Below, one piece after another: positions 1 through 10,853 of a stretch of 64,000 bases of DNA (the first letter of the stretch is position 1; the number at the start of each line of letters is the position of its first letter). A program made the translations under genes and the position numbers. Source of the stretch: Chromatiales bacterium (GTDB lineage: Bacteria; Pseudomonadota; Gammaproteobacteria; JAGRGH01). Under the pieces are notes generated by a model, which made no database searches, had not been told where the DNA came from, and saw only the letters and a list, made by a program, of their open reading frames with translations. The stretch lies in NCBI GenBank assembly GCA_020445605.1, contig JAGRGH010000049.1, positions 62,001 through 126,000 of the forward strand, written 5' to 3'.

Positions 1-174
1 CTGCATGTTCGGTTTGCGCTGCGCGATGTGCTGTTTCGTGCTGATGTTGACGACGGCCGGCGCATTGCGGTCCACGAGATCGGCGAACTGCGGCAGGCCG
101 TCATGCGCACGCAGCGCGCCCGCCCAGATCATCACGATGGCAAATACGCTGTAAAACCTTGCTTGTCTGATCAT
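1..174 (-). CDS. Periplasmic serine protease DegP/MucD, N-terminal fragment
   Basis: Only the first 58 codons are inside the window; the gene runs off the left edge. The product starts MIRQARF and has a hydrophobic signal segment (about residues 7-24). It continues with LPQFADLVDRNAPAVVNIST, the conserved entry into the trypsin-like domain of HtrA/DegP/DegQ proteases. It lies downstream of rpoE-rseA-rseB-rseC on the same strand, the place mucD holds in the Pseudomonas algU-mucABCD operon. Periplasmic folding-stress protease/chaperone is therefore the likely role. The catalytic triad and PDZ domains are not visible here. Confidence 0.85.
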   Translation of the reverse strand, partial: MIRQARFYSVFAIVMIWAGALRAHDGLPQFADLVDRNAPAVVNISTKQHIAQRKPNMQ

Positions 175-238
175 CTGGCTACCTCGAATCTGAGCAGCGA
201 AACCTGCGGTATGTATTGCGACACACCGTGCTGCCCAC

Positions 239-718
239 TCAGAGCTTGTTGTCCGGCGCAAAGTTCCGCGCATGGGCTGGCCGGGTGGAAGGTTCGGTTG
301 CCGGAGCGATCCAGCGCTGCGCCCAGACCGGTCGGCGAAGCAATGAATGCGCGATCCACAGCCCCAGTCCGAGGCCCGCGGCGCCGGCAATCAATTCGAT
401 TCCGGTCGCTGCCGGCGCAAGCGCCATGCCCAGACAGAGTCCGGCGACCGGCAGACCATAGGCGATCACCGTCGAGGCGAGCAGTGCGGATTCGTCGATC
501 GCCAGTTCGATCGGCGTGCCTGGCGCGGGTGTTGGTGACGGTGTGGCGACCTCGATCACACGGGCGGGCCGGACCAGCCAGCGCTCGATCAGCGAACCCC
601 CACAGGCACCGGTGCTAGTACAACCGGTGCAGCCCGTTGCGTTTTGCTCCAGCGCCACCTGCATCCGCGCGCCGCAGAGCGCAATCACCTTGCCCCGCAG
701 CCGCAGGTCGTCGCTCAC
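239..718 (-). CDS. rseC: SoxR-reducing system / sigma-E regulator RseC (MucC-like)
   Basis: A 159-residue inner-membrane protein. The N-terminal cytoplasmic part carries four cysteines (C15, C30, C33, C39) in the arrangement typical of RseC/MucC. Two hydrophobic segments follow at about residues 78-98 and 103-118. Its start overlaps the end of rseB by 4 nt, indicating translational coupling. RseC/MucC proteins are accessory to sigma-E control and to SoxR reduction; the mechanism is poorly known, so the role here is inferred from family and operon position. The C-terminal tail is rich in Pro and Arg. Confidence 0.88.
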   Translation of the reverse strand: MSDDLRLRGKVIALCGARMQVALEQNATGCTGCTSTGACGGSLIERWLVRPARVIEVATPSPTPAPGTPIELAIDESALLASTVIAYGLPVAGLCLGMALAPAATGIELIAGAAGLGLGLWIAHSLLRRPVWAQRWIAPATEPSTRPAHARNFAPDNKL

Positions 719-1695
719 TCGCCGCGGACCATGCTGGTCGCCACGGTACGCACGCTCAGCATGGGCACTTCGCCCATTGCGGTGACATGGTGTTCGTCGT
801 CGAGCGGTGCACCGAAGGTGCTGACTGCGCCGAGGCGCGAGCCGCCGCTCAGGGGCTCTCCGGACCTGACCGACTCGATGTAGACCGAGATGGACGCGAG
901 CCCGTCGGAGTAGACCAGCTGCTCAGCACCGCGGCGGTCTTCGTGCCCCGCGAGTCGCGCCATCGTGGTCTGCCGGAACCCGGGCGGAACCTGGCTCGGT
1001 GACCAGCTTGCACGGCCGTTCTGGATCAGGTCCGGGACGGGAGTCTGCACCTGACGGAAAGCGGCATTGGCACTGGACAGCGTCAGTTCCGCGGGGGCGA
1101 TCGGGCTGTCGGTGTTCAGGTTCGTGAACTGGATGCGCTCAACGGGCTGCTTCGATTCGCTGAGCATTTCGACGCGCAGCGGCAGCGCGGTGTCCCGATC
1201 GAGCCAGAGTGAGTAGCCATAGCGGAATTCGTCGCGCGCTTCGATGTCGATGCGCTGCGCATCGCGCCCGGCAACGCGCTCGTCGCCGGCGAGCTGCACC
1301 ACGTAGTTCTCATGCAGGCGTTGAAAATCGGCTGAGCCCAGTACCCCGAGCGTCTGGTTCGGGCGGCGTTGATCGATCACGATCGAAGCCCGGTCGGGCA
1401 GTACGCAGGTGACGCGTTCGTGATCGCGCAGGATCTCGCGCGCCGGACCGTCCAGCGAAATCAGGCGCTCGCGCTCGACCTCGCCTGTTCCGCTGTGCCA
1501 GATTCGCATCGATGCCAGCTTCTGGCCCTGCTGGACGACGAAGGTGCCCTCGTAGTCGAGGTTGTGGACGGCGGCGCGCATGCGCGCCAGCCACGCCAGC
1601 GCGAGGTCATTGCCAGCGGCGGCCGCGGCGGCGTGCAGGGCGGCAATGGCCACGGCCGCGGCGGCGAGGCCGCGACGGCGGCGTGGCTCAATCAT
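715..1695 (-). CDS. rseB: Sigma-E factor regulatory protein RseB (MucB)
   Basis: A 326-residue exported protein. A basic n-region (EPRRRR) and an Ala-rich hydrophobic stretch up to about residue 28 form the signal peptide. The mature part has the MucB/RseB N-terminal lipoprotein-like fold (LDYEGTFVVQQG near residue 47) and a C-terminal domain ending in SVRTVATSMVRGE. RseB binds the periplasmic part of RseA and protects it from proteolysis until envelope stress signals arrive. The gene overlaps rseA by 8 nt upstream and rseC by 4 nt downstream, as expected for a coupled operon. Confidence 0.93.
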   Translation of the reverse strand: MIEPRRRRGLAAAAVAIAALHAAAAAAGNDLALAWLARMRAAVHNLDYEGTFVVQQGQKLASMRIWHSGTGEVERERLISLDGPAREILRDHERVTCVLPDRASIVIDQRRPNQTLGVLGSADFQRLHENYVVQLAGDERVAGRDAQRIDIEARDEFRYGYSLWLDRDTALPLRVEMLSESKQPVERIQFTNLNTDSPIAPAELTLSSANAAFRQVQTPVPDLIQNGRASWSPSQVPPGFRQTTMARLAGHEDRRGAEQLVYSDGLASISVYIESVRSGEPLSGGSRLGAVSTFGAPLDDEHHVTAMGEVPMLSVRTVATSMVRGE

Positions 1696-2242
1696 TGGGC
1701 GTGAAACTCACGACACTCGTGTACGGCAGCAGACCCTTCATGTGCTGGGCGCCGGCCAGTTCGTTGTGTCGCAGCAGCAGGCTGTCCAGGCGGTCGCGTT
1801 CCGCGGCACTCGGCACGCTGGCCCGCGAGGTGACGCTGGCGGCGACCGGGCGGGTGTCCTGGATCGGAACCGAGGCGACCAGCTGGCCCGCAGCCGGCAG
1901 CGGTGCGTCGGCGCCGCGCCACTGCACGAACGCGATGGCGGCGACCGATGCGGCGGCGGCAAGGGAGGCCCAGGTCCAGCGCGGTGTGGAACGTCGGCGT
2001 GGCAAAGCCCGCGGTGCGAGGACCGTTGGTTCTTCGTCGATCGCGGTGGAAACCCGCGTGAGCAGGTCCGCATGCACGACCGGCCACTCGTTGCGCATCG
2101 CCGCGCCTACCGCGGCCAGCCGTCGTTGCTCGTTTGCAAGGCGGGCACGGTCGGGCGTGCCCTCGTACAGGGCCTGCAACTCCGCGACGGAGAGTTCCTC
2201 GTCGAGAAGGGCGGAAACGGTTTCTCGCAGATCATTCGCCAT
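1688..2242 (-). CDS. rseA: Anti-sigma-E factor RseA (MucA)
   Basis: A single-pass inner-membrane anti-sigma factor of 184 residues from the ATG at 2242; a GTG three codons upstream is also possible. The N-terminal cytoplasmic domain (NDLRETVSALLDEELS) matches the RseA N-terminal family that clamps sigma-E. A transmembrane helix follows at about residues 89-108, then a periplasmic tail with RseB-binding potential. Regulated proteolysis of this family releases RpoE. It sits 56 nt downstream of rpoE on the same strand. Confidence 0.9.
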   Translation of the reverse strand: MANDLRETVSALLDEELSVAELQALYEGTPDRARLANEQRRLAAVGAAMRNEWPVVHADLLTRVSTAIDEEPTVLAPRALPRRRSTPRWTWASLAAAASVAAIAFVQWRGADAPLPAAGQLVASVPIQDTRPVAASVTSRASVPSAAERDRLDSLLLRHNELAGAQHMKGLLPYTSVVSFTPND

Positions 2243-2298
2243 GCTGGCCACCCGCAGTCTGGTCTTCGTGATTATCCAAGCTAGTTCCCCGAAACTCG

Positions 2299-2877
2299 TC
2301 AGCCACCGAGCAGCGGATCGAGCAGTTTTGCGATCGCCTCGCGCGCGCGAAAGATTCTCGAGCGCACCGTGCCGATCGGGCAGTCCATGGTTTCGGCGAT
2401 TTCCTCGTAGCTCATGCCGTCGAGTTCCCGCAGCGTGATCGCGGTGCGCAGATCATCCGGCAGGGACTCGATGGCCCGGTTCACGGTCTGGGCGATCTCT
2501 TCGCTCAGGAGCTGCCGCTCCGGCGTCGCGATGTCCTGTAGACCCGTGGCACCGCTGAATTGTTCCGCTTCCTGTGGATCGAGATCGTCACCCGGCGGCC
2601 GGCGGTTACGCGCGACGAGGGCGTTCTTGGCGGTATTGATCGCGATCCGGTAGAGCCAAGTGTAGAACGCGCTGTCGCCGCGAAAGTTCGGCAGTGCGCG
2701 GTAGGCCTTGATGAAGGCCTCTTGGGCGACGTCCTGGGCCTCGGTCGGGTCGCGTACGAAGCGGTAGATCAGATTGACGATCTTTTGCTGATACTTGAGC
2801 ACCAGCAGGTCGAATGCCCGCTTGTCGCCACGCTGAACGCGCCGCACCAGGTCCTCGTCGGTGGTGTTGTCGGTCAA
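2299..2877 (-). CDS. rpoE: RNA polymerase sigma factor RpoE (AlgU/sigma-24)
   Basis: A 192-residue ECF sigma factor, full length for the family. Region 2 (FDLLVLKYQQKIVNLIYRF and DVAQEAFIKAYRALPNF) and region 4 with its helix-turn-helix (MSYEEIAETMDCPIGTVRSRIFRAREAI) are intact. It directs transcription of envelope-stress genes and is held inactive by RseA, encoded directly downstream. First gene of the rpoE-rseA-rseB-rseC-degP operon and divergent from nadB. Family members usually autoregulate, but I could not pick out a convincing sigma-E promoter in the 131-nt intergenic region. Confidence 0.97.
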   Translation of the reverse strand: MTDNTTDEDLVRRVQRGDKRAFDLLVLKYQQKIVNLIYRFVRDPTEAQDVAQEAFIKAYRALPNFRGDSAFYTWLYRIAINTAKNALVARNRRPPGDDLDPQEAEQFSGATGLQDIATPERQLLSEEIAQTVNRAIESLPDDLRTAITLRELDGMSYEEIAETMDCPIGTVRSRIFRAREAIAKLLDPLLGG

Positions 2878-3008
2878 GGTCTTCAGGGTGAGGTTGGCGG
2901 CGTGCAGGGGCGCGACAGGCGCGCCATTGTCGCGTCGGGCGGCGGGATTGTAAATTCCGTCCTACGATTCCAATCTCCGGCCGGGCGCCTCTGGGGGCCG
3001 TTTCGACG

Positions 3009-4628
3009 ATGCAGCCGCATTACGACGTTCTGATTCTGGGCTCCGGCGCGGCCGGTCTCAGTGTTGCCCTGGGTATCGACCCTGCGGCCCGAGTCGGCGT
3101 GATCTCCAAGGGCGACCTGGCCGACGGCAACACGCTGTACGCGCAGGGCGGGATCTCGGCCGTGCTCGACAACGCCGATTCTATCGACGCGCATGTACGC
3201 GACACGCTGATCGCCGGCGCCGGTTTGTGCGACGAGGCCGTGGTTCGTGGCGTGGTCGCGGAGAGCCGTGCAAGCGTGGAATGGCTGCTCGAACAGGGCG
3301 TGGTGTTCACGCCGGACACGAGCGGCGAGTCGAGCTTCGGTTACCACCTGACCCGCGAGGGCGGGCACAGCCATCGGCGGGTCATCCATGCTGCGGACGC
3401 GACCGGGCGGGCGGTCGAGACGACGCTGATCGGCCAGGCCCGGGCCCGCGCAAACATCGATCTCGTCGAGGGCCATATCGCGATTGATCTGATCACAGAC
3501 CGCCGGCTGGGCGGCGATGGACGCCGCTGTCTGGGCGCGTACCTGCTCGAGCGTGCAACACGCACCGTTCACACCGTCTCGGCGCGTCACGTGGTGCTGG
3601 CCACCGGCGGGGCCGGCAAGGTCTATCTATATACCAGCAATCCGGATGTATCCACGGGCGACGGCATTGCGATGGCGTGGCGCGCCGGATGCCGAATCGC
3701 GAACATGGAGTTCGTGCAGTTTCATCCGACCTGCCTGTATCACCCGCGGGCGAAGACCTTCCTGATCACCGAGGCGATGCGGGGTGAGGGTGCCGTGCTG
3801 ACGCTGCCCGGCGGCGAACGCTTCATGCCGCGGTTCGACGCGCGCGAGGAGCTCGCCCCGCGCGACATCGTCGCCCGTGCGATCGACCACGAAATGAAGC
3901 GGCTCGGCCTTGACTGCGTGTACCTCGACATCAGCCATCGCCCGACAGGATTCGTGCGCGAGCACTTCCCGACCATCCATGCGCAGCTGCTCGACTACGG
4001 CATCGACATCACCCGCGAGCCGATCCCGGTCGTGCCCGCAGCGCACTACTGCTGCGGTGGCGTGATGGCCGACGATCGCGGGCGCTGCGATCTCGATCAC
4101 CTGTATGCCGCGGGCGAGACCGCCTACACGGGTCTGCACGGCGCGAATCGCATGGCGTCCAACTCACTGCTGGAATGCCTGGTGTACGGCAAGCGCGTGG
4201 CCGCCGACATCAACGCCGCGCTAGAACCGGGTGCGCCAGCGCCTGCCCTGCCGGCATGGGACGAAACCCTGGTCACGGACTCCGACGAGGAAGTGGTCGT
4301 CTCGCACAACTGGGACGAACTGCGGCGGTTCATGTGGGACTACGTCGGCATCGTCCGCTCGAGCAAGCGACTGGAGCGCGCGAAACGCCGCGTGGACCTG
4401 CTGCGCCACGAGATCGCCGAGTACTACGGGCATTTCCGTGTGACGAACGATCTGCTGGAACTGCGCAATCTCGTGGAGGTGGCCGACCTCATCATCCGAT
4501 CGGCGTTGCGCCGGGAGGAGAGTAGGGGGTTGCACTACACCCGCGATTTCCCGCTGCCCAACGACGCCGAACCGCCGCGCAGCACGGTGCTGCGTCCAAG
4601 CGGATTCGTTGCCGGCGCGCGGAGCTGA
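3009..4628 (+). CDS. nadB: L-aspartate oxidase NadB
   Basis: A 539-residue FAD enzyme that oxidises L-aspartate to iminoaspartate, the first step of de novo NAD synthesis. The dinucleotide-binding motif GSGAAG lies at about residues 11-16, followed by [10 protein letters not shown]. Substrate-side motifs EFVQFHPT and [12 protein letters not shown] and the C-terminal fumarate-reductase/SDH-type helical domain are present. [20 protein letters not shown] is the conserved flavoprotein tail. The start ATG begins right after the divergent rpoE promoter region. nadA and nadC are not nearby. Confidence 0.96.
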   Translation: MQPHYDVLILGSGAAGLSVALGIDPAARVGVISKGDLADGNTLYAQGGISAVLDNADSIDAHVRDTLIAGAGLCDEAVVRGVVAESRASVEWLLEQGVVFTPDTSGESSFGYHLTREGGHSHRRVIHAADATGRAVETTLIGQARARANIDLVEGHIAIDLITDRRLGGDGRRCLGAYLLERATRTVHTVSARHVVLATGGAGKVYLYTSNPDVSTGDGIAMAWRAGCRIANMEFVQFHPTCLYHPRAKTFLITEAMRGEGAVLTLPGGERFMPRFDAREELAPRDIVARAIDHEMKRLGLDCVYLDISHRPTGFVREHFPTIHAQLLDYGIDITREPIPVVPAAHYCCGGVMADDRGRCDLDHLYAAGETAYTGLHGANRMASNSLLECLVYGKRVAADINAALEPGAPAPALPAWDETLVTDSDEEVVVSHNWDELRRFMWDYVGIVRSSKRLERAKRRVDLLRHEIAEYYGHFRVTNDLLELRNLVEVADLIIRSALRREESRGLHYTRDFPLPNDAEPPRSTVLRPSGFVAGARS

Positions 4629-4633
4629 AGTCA

Positions 4634-4666
4634 GCGGTTTGGAATCAGGCACGGCTGCCAAACCGC
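4634..4666. terminator. Inverted repeat between convergent nadB and NYN genes, possible terminator
   Basis: Perfect 9-bp arms GCGGTTTGG and CCAAACCGC are separated by 15 nt in the 53-nt gap between two convergent genes. The position suits a bidirectional terminator. There is no clear U-tract on either side, so it may need Rho or may only end transcripts by structure. Confidence 0.4.
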
Positions 4667-4681
4667 GTCGATAATCCGCGC

Positions 4682-5560
4682 TCAGTCCTCGATGCGGTTG
4701 CCGTTCGGCGCCTGGTTTGACTGCACGCGTGCCGGACCGTCGACCAGACGCACATTGTTCGCGCTCATGCGTCCGTCGTGCGTCGAGTCGGGCTCGTTCA
4801 GGTAGAACTCGACGATGTTGTCGCGGTTCAGCATGTCGTCGGTGGTCAGTGGCGAGGCAAGTTCATTGGCGTGACAGAACACCGGCTCATACGGCGAGTT
4901 CGGGTCGCGCGCATCGGTGATCCACAGTCCGCTGTCGATTTGGCGGATGAAGCGCAGAAACCCGAATCCCTTGTCCGTGAACCACTTCGTGCACACCCCG
5001 CGAACGCAGCCGCCCGGCGCGCCCCATTCGTTATGCGGCTCATGCACAAACGGCAGCAGGTTCGGCACCAGATAACCGTTGTGGAACGCATCGACCTGGC
5101 GCTTCAGCGCGCTCGAAATGTTCCGGAATGCAAGCAGCTCGACGCGAACACCGCGATTCTGAAGCGCGCCGACCAGACCAAGGAAGTCGCCGTCGCCGGT
5201 GACCAGAAGGACCTGATCCAGGTTCTCGACCTGCTGCATCGCATCGATGGCCAGGTCCAGATCCGAGTTGGCCTTGACGTTGATGTTGCCGTCATCGTCC
5301 ACATAGCGTTTCACATTCTTGACGATGACTTTCCAGCCGAATTCCCGGACAGTCTGCTGGTAGAACTGCGCATTGCGCGCGTATTCCGCATCGTCCTTGG
5401 CGCGCTGCGGGTCGAAGTTCATGTAAGTGTTCATGCGCAGCAGCACACCACCGTCGCGTGCGGCGAATCGCCGCAGGGTGTCGTAGCGCATCTGATAGCC
5501 GCCGTTCAGGCGGATGTTTTCGGCATCGACGAACACGCCGATGCGCACGCTGTTGCTCAT
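4682..5560 (-). CDS. NYN-domain RNase-like protein with C-terminal cold-shock-like domain
   Basis: A 292-residue protein from the ATG at 5560 (MSNSVRIGVFVDAENI). The NYN/LabA-like (DUF88) PIN-fold domain fills the first half: the acidic FVDAEN motif, SDLDLAIDAM, and VLLVTGDGDFLGLVGAL supply conserved metal-binding aspartates. The C-terminal 90 residues read as an OB-fold of the cold-shock type: GVCTKWFTDKGFGFLRF, VFCHANEL, NIVEFYL and a closing NNVRLVD. Putative nucleic-acid binding plus nuclease architecture, cytoplasmic. No signal peptide. The target RNA is unknown. Convergent with nadB. Confidence 0.82.
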   Translation of the reverse strand: MSNSVRIGVFVDAENIRLNGGYQMRYDTLRRFAARDGGVLLRMNTYMNFDPQRAKDDAEYARNAQFYQQTVREFGWKVIVKNVKRYVDDDGNINVKANSDLDLAIDAMQQVENLDQVLLVTGDGDFLGLVGALQNRGVRVELLAFRNISSALKRQVDAFHNGYLVPNLLPFVHEPHNEWGAPGGCVRGVCTKWFTDKGFGFLRFIRQIDSGLWITDARDPNSPYEPVFCHANELASPLTTDDMLNRDNIVEFYLNEPDSTHDGRMSANNVRLVDGPARVQSNQAPNGNRIED

Positions 5561-5790
5561 ATTCCCGGTAAACTCTGGTGAATTAACGAAACGGCACCCG
5601 ACCCTTGCGGGTCCATGCATTGAAACAGCGAAAACCCGCGACAGGTCAGGAACCGCAATTCGCGCTGATGCCATTGCCGGATGGCCACGCTGGTGTCTCG
5701 GCCAGGTGGCGGAATGTTCGACGTGCCTTCGAATGATCGTGCCCGGCGATCCGCCGCGTCGAGACTAGAACATAACCCAACGGACATGTC

Positions 5791-6057
5791 GTGAACAGAC
5801 CTCCAGTGCGATTGCGTGTCTATTACCGTGAGTACTGCGGCCTTTGCGAATCGATGCTGGCCGAGCTCATCCCGAGGGCCAGACGAGGCGCGTTCGAACT
5901 GGAACTCGTCGACATCGACCGTGATCCGACGCTGGTGCGCCGTTACGGCGAGCGCGTGCCCGTGCTGACCGATGCCAGCGACCGCGAGCTGGCGAGTTTC
6001 CGGCTGACGCCGGAACTGCTGCGGGAATTGTCCGGCGATGCCGATGGCACGGTATGA
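5791..6057 (+). CDS. Glutaredoxin-like family protein (DUF836 type)
   Basis: An 88-residue thioredoxin-fold protein beginning at GTG 5791. The redox motif CGLC is at residues 16-19, preceded by a beta strand (LRVYYREY) and followed by ELELVDIDRDP and the cis-Pro strand RVPVLTD. This is the compact glutaredoxin family often found upstream of lepA in gammaproteobacteria. It probably acts in cytoplasmic thiol/disulfide exchange; the physiological partner is unknown. An AT-rich gap of 128 nt separates it from lepA and could hold the lepA promoter. Confidence 0.88.
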   Translation: MNRPPVRLRVYYREYCGLCESMLAELIPRARRGAFELELVDIDRDPTLVRRYGERVPVLTDASDRELASFRLTPELLRELSGDADGTV

Positions 6058-6185
6058 TCGCGCGTTTTGCGAGCGAACCCGGCCTGCGGCTGGGTCGCGA
6101 TTCCGCACGAAAAAATACTCGTAACTTACTGTAATTTAACGACATAAATCATCCATAGCGGCGCCGTCATCGGCGCGCCGACGCC

Positions 6186-7979
<1,794 letters not shown>

Positions 7980-8023
7980 AGCGGTCGTCGGCACGACCAC
8001 TCCAGGCCCACGGAGACGATTGA

Positions 8024-8812
8024 ATGAATTTTGCCCTGATCCTGTTTATTGCGACGGCCGGCACCGGCATCGTCTGGCTCGCCGACAAGCTGTGGCTGCG
8101 CAAGCGGCGTGGTCAGCGCAAGGAAGGCACGCTGGTCGAGTACTCGCGCGCGCTGTTTCCGGTGCTCGCAATCGTGTTTGCGTTGCGGTCGTTTCTGGTC
8201 GAACCGTTCCGGATCCCGTCCGGGTCCATGCTGCCGACGCTGCTGATCGGCGATTTCATCCTCGTCAACAAGTTCACCTACGGCATCCGGTTGCCGGTGA
8301 TCGACAGGAAGATCATCGAGATCGGCGCACCCGAGCGCGGCGATGTCGTGGTGTTCCGTTATCCGCTGGACCCGCGCACCGACTACATCAAACGCATCGT
8401 CGGGGTGCCGGGCGACCGCATTGAATATCGCAACAAGACCCTGTTCATCAACGGTGAGCCGATGCCGCAGAGCATGGTGGACACCTACGTCGGGCAGGGC
8501 AGTGACCGGCGCGACAGCGGAGTGCAGCGTCGCCGCGAAAACCTGCTGGGCGTGGAGCACGACATTCTTGTCCAGCCCCGCGCGGCGGATTTTCCCGGCC
8601 AGTGTCTGGTGCTGTTCAACCGTCCGTTCATCGTCCCGCCGGGTCAGTATTTTGCGATGGGCGACAATCGCGACGGCAGTTCCGACAGCCGTTGCTGGGG
8701 CACCGTGCCGGACGAGAATCTGGTCGGACGTGCATTCATGATCTGGATGAATTTCGACTCGCAGCGTGACAGCTGGGTCGACTGGAGCCGCATCGGCAAC
8801 AGCATCCGCTAG
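8024..8812 (+). CDS. lepB: Signal peptidase I (LepB)
   Basis: A 262-residue inner-membrane peptidase that removes Sec/Tat signal peptides. N-terminal hydrophobic segments at residues 1-20 and about 45-62 anchor it. The catalytic serine is in IPSGSMLPTL and the catalytic lysine in DYIKRIVGVPGDR. Box E is MGDNRDGSSDSRCWG. The insert region (HDILVQPRAADFPG) is of proteobacterial type. It lies 44 nt after lepA, the classical lepAB pairing. Confidence 0.97.
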   Translation: MNFALILFIATAGTGIVWLADKLWLRKRRGQRKEGTLVEYSRALFPVLAIVFALRSFLVEPFRIPSGSMLPTLLIGDFILVNKFTYGIRLPVIDRKIIEIGAPERGDVVVFRYPLDPRTDYIKRIVGVPGDRIEYRNKTLFINGEPMPQSMVDTYVGQGSDRRDSGVQRRRENLLGVEHDILVQPRAADFPGQCLVLFNRPFIVPPGQYFAMGDNRDGSSDSRCWGTVPDENLVGRAFMIWMNFDSQRDSWVDWSRIGNSIR

Positions 8813-8891
8813 CGCTACCGGTCGCATTCGCGCTGCGACGGATTTGCTATTCTCGCGGCTCGGCACACGACGCATCTGGAGGACGATCGAC

Positions 8892-9269
8892 ATGGTTTCC
8901 TTGCATCGGCAACGCGGTGTCACCGCGCTCGGCTGGTTGGTGATTTTGTTCCTGATCGGCTTCTTCGTTCTGCTGGGTCTGAAGATCATCCCGATCTACA
9001 TGGATCACTACCGGATCAAGGAAGTCATGGAGTCGCTGAAGGACGAGCCGCTGCAACTCGACCGCGGTTCGGACGAGATTCGCAAGCTAATGGAAAAGCG
9101 TCTGAAGATCAATTACGTGTGGGACCTCAAGCGGGAGGACGTCAAGATCGTCAAGACCCGCACCGGCTACGACGTCACCGTTGATATCGACTCGCGCGAG
9201 AACATCTTCGGCAATCTGGATGTCGCCGTGCGGCTGAACCACACCGTTTCGGTCGAACCGCGTCGTTGA
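8892..9269 (+). CDS. DUF4845 membrane protein between lepB and rnc
   Basis: A 125-residue protein from the ATG at 8892. The first 15 residues are polar, followed by one transmembrane segment (ALGWLVILFLIGFFVLLGLK) that resembles a type IV pilin-like N-terminus. The rest forms a small extracytoplasmic domain ending in NHTVSVEPRR. The family is conserved between lepB and rnc in gammaproteobacteria, but its function is unknown. The stop overlaps the TTG start of rnc. Confidence 0.85.
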   Translation: MVSLHRQRGVTALGWLVILFLIGFFVLLGLKIIPIYMDHYRIKEVMESLKDEPLQLDRGSDEIRKLMEKRLKINYVWDLKREDVKIVKTRTGYDVTVDIDSRENIFGNLDVAVRLNHTVSVEPRR

Positions 9270-9961
9270 GCGCGGAGCGCGGGTCGTCGGGCGCGCGTAT
9301 CGGCCACAGGTTCGGCACTCCCGAACTGCTGGAGCAGGCGCTCACCCACCGCAGTGCCGGCAGCGCGAACAACGAACGGTTCGAGTTTCTCGGCGATGCG
9401 TTGCTCGGGCTGTTTGTTGCCCAGGCGCTGTTCGAACGCCAGCCCCGCGCCAGCGAAGGGCGCCTGAGCCGTCTGCGAGCGACGCTGGTGCGGCGCGAGA
9501 CCCTCGCGAAGCTGGCGCGTGAACTCGAAATCGGCGGCGATCTGCGGCTCGGTCCGGGCGAACTGAAGAGTGGCGGGTTTCGGCGCGAGTCGATTCTGGC
9601 CGATGCCTTCGAGGCGCTGATCGCGGCGGTCTATCTGGATGCCGGCTTCGAAGCAGCGCGTGATTTCGTGCTGTCGGCCTATGGCGACCTGATCGACGAG
9701 GTTGCAGCCAGCGGCGAACTCAAGGATCCAAAAACGCGCCTGCAGGAACACCTGCAAGCATCCGGTCGCGCGCTGCCGGCGTATGATCTGGTCGAAACCA
9801 GCGGCCCGGATCATCGCATGCGTTTTGTCGTTGAGTGTCGGCTGACGGACGCTGACCTGGTCGAGCGCGCTCCGGGATCAAGCCGGCGCAAGGCCGAGCA
9901 GAGCGCTGCCGCGGCCATGCTCTTGCACCTTGGTGCGGAGGGGGGCGCGGATGGCAACTGA
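9266..9961 (+). CDS. rnc: Ribonuclease III
   Basis: A 231-residue dsRNA endonuclease that processes rRNA precursors and structured mRNAs. The signature is NERFEFLGDALLGLF (usual form ERLEFLGD), with catalytic Glu/Asp residues, and ESILADAFEALIAAVYLD supplies the second acidic pair. The C-terminal dsRNA-binding domain runs from DPKTRLQEHLQ to AEQSAAAAMLLHL. Translation most likely starts at TTG 9266, which overlaps the stop of the preceding gene, so it is probably coupled. era overlaps its 3-prime end. Confidence 0.95.
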   Translation: MSAERGSSGARIGHRFGTPELLEQALTHRSAGSANNERFEFLGDALLGLFVAQALFERQPRASEGRLSRLRATLVRRETLAKLARELEIGGDLRLGPGELKSGGFRRESILADAFEALIAAVYLDAGFEAARDFVLSAYGDLIDEVAASGELKDPKTRLQEHLQASGRALPAYDLVETSGPDHRMRFVVECRLTDADLVERAPGSSRRKAEQSAAAAMLLHLGAEGGADGN

Positions 9962-10850
9962 CCAGACCACACGCAGCGCCTACGTCGCCCTGGTCGGTCG
10001 GCCGAACGTGGGCAAGTCCACACTGCTCAATGCAATGGTCGGCACGAAGGTGTCGATCGCCACGCGCCGACCGCAGACCACCCGCCACCTGATTCATGGC
10101 GTCGTCGAACATGGCGGCGCCCAGCTCGTGTTCGTGGACACCCCGGGCCTGCACGTGCAGGAACCGCGCGCGATCAATCGCGTGCTGAATCGTGCGGCGG
10201 CCGGCGCCATGCAGGATGTCGATGCCATCGTCTGGCTGATCGAGGCGCTGCGCTGGACGGAAGAAGACCGCGCGGTCGCCGAGCGTCTGTCCGGCCAGAC
10301 CGCGCCGGTCATCGTTGCGGTCAACAAGGTCGACCGCGTGGCGGACAAGACGAAGCTCCTGCCATACCTCGGCGATCGCGCCGCCGAATTCAGTGCCGCG
10401 GATTGGATTCCGCTCGCGGCCCGCGACGGAACCAATGTCGATCGGCTGCTCGATCTGCTCGCTGCTCGCGCGCAGCCCGGACCGCTGCTGTTCCCGGACG
10501 GTGAAGTGACCGATCGGCCGGTGCGGTTCCAGATCGCCGAGATTCTGCGCGAAAAGCTCATTACGCAACTCGACCGCGAAATTCCCTACGCGCTGACCGT
10601 GGAACTCGAGCGCTATGACGACAACGGCCGGACCGCCCACATCGACGCAGTCATCTGGGTCGAGCGTGAGAGCCAGAAGGCGATCGTCATCGGTCACCAG
10701 GGCGCCGTGCAGAAGCGCGCTGGTACCCGTGCACGCGCGGAACTCGAGCGGCTGCTCGATCGCAAGGTCGTGCTGCGCACCTGGGTGCGCGTGCGCGAAG
10801 GCTGGTCCGACGACGAGCGGGCACTGGCGCAGTTCGGTTACTCGGAGTAG
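9951..10850 (+). CDS. era: GTPase Era
   Basis: A 299-residue GTPase for 16S rRNA maturation and 30S assembly. G1 GRPNVGKST, G2 TTRH, G3 DTPGLH and G4 NKVD are present. The C-terminal KH domain carries VIWVERESQKAIVIGHQGA. The ATG at 9951 overlaps the last codons of rnc by 11 nt and is preferred over an in-frame upstream ATG because the protein then begins directly before the conserved AYVALVGRPN. Confidence 0.97.
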   Translation: MATDQTTRSAYVALVGRPNVGKSTLLNAMVGTKVSIATRRPQTTRHLIHGVVEHGGAQLVFVDTPGLHVQEPRAINRVLNRAAAGAMQDVDAIVWLIEALRWTEEDRAVAERLSGQTAPVIVAVNKVDRVADKTKLLPYLGDRAAEFSAADWIPLAARDGTNVDRLLDLLAARAQPGPLLFPDGEVTDRPVRFQIAEILREKLITQLDREIPYALTVELERYDDNGRTAHIDAVIWVERESQKAIVIGHQGAVQKRAGTRARAELERLLDRKVVLRTWVRVREGWSDDERALAQFGYSE

Positions 10851-10853
10851 GGC

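Noticed and set aside
2878-3008. Sigma-E autoregulated promoter of rpoE
   Set aside because: The best minus-strand candidates in this gap do not match GAACTT-N16-TCTGA well enough to call.
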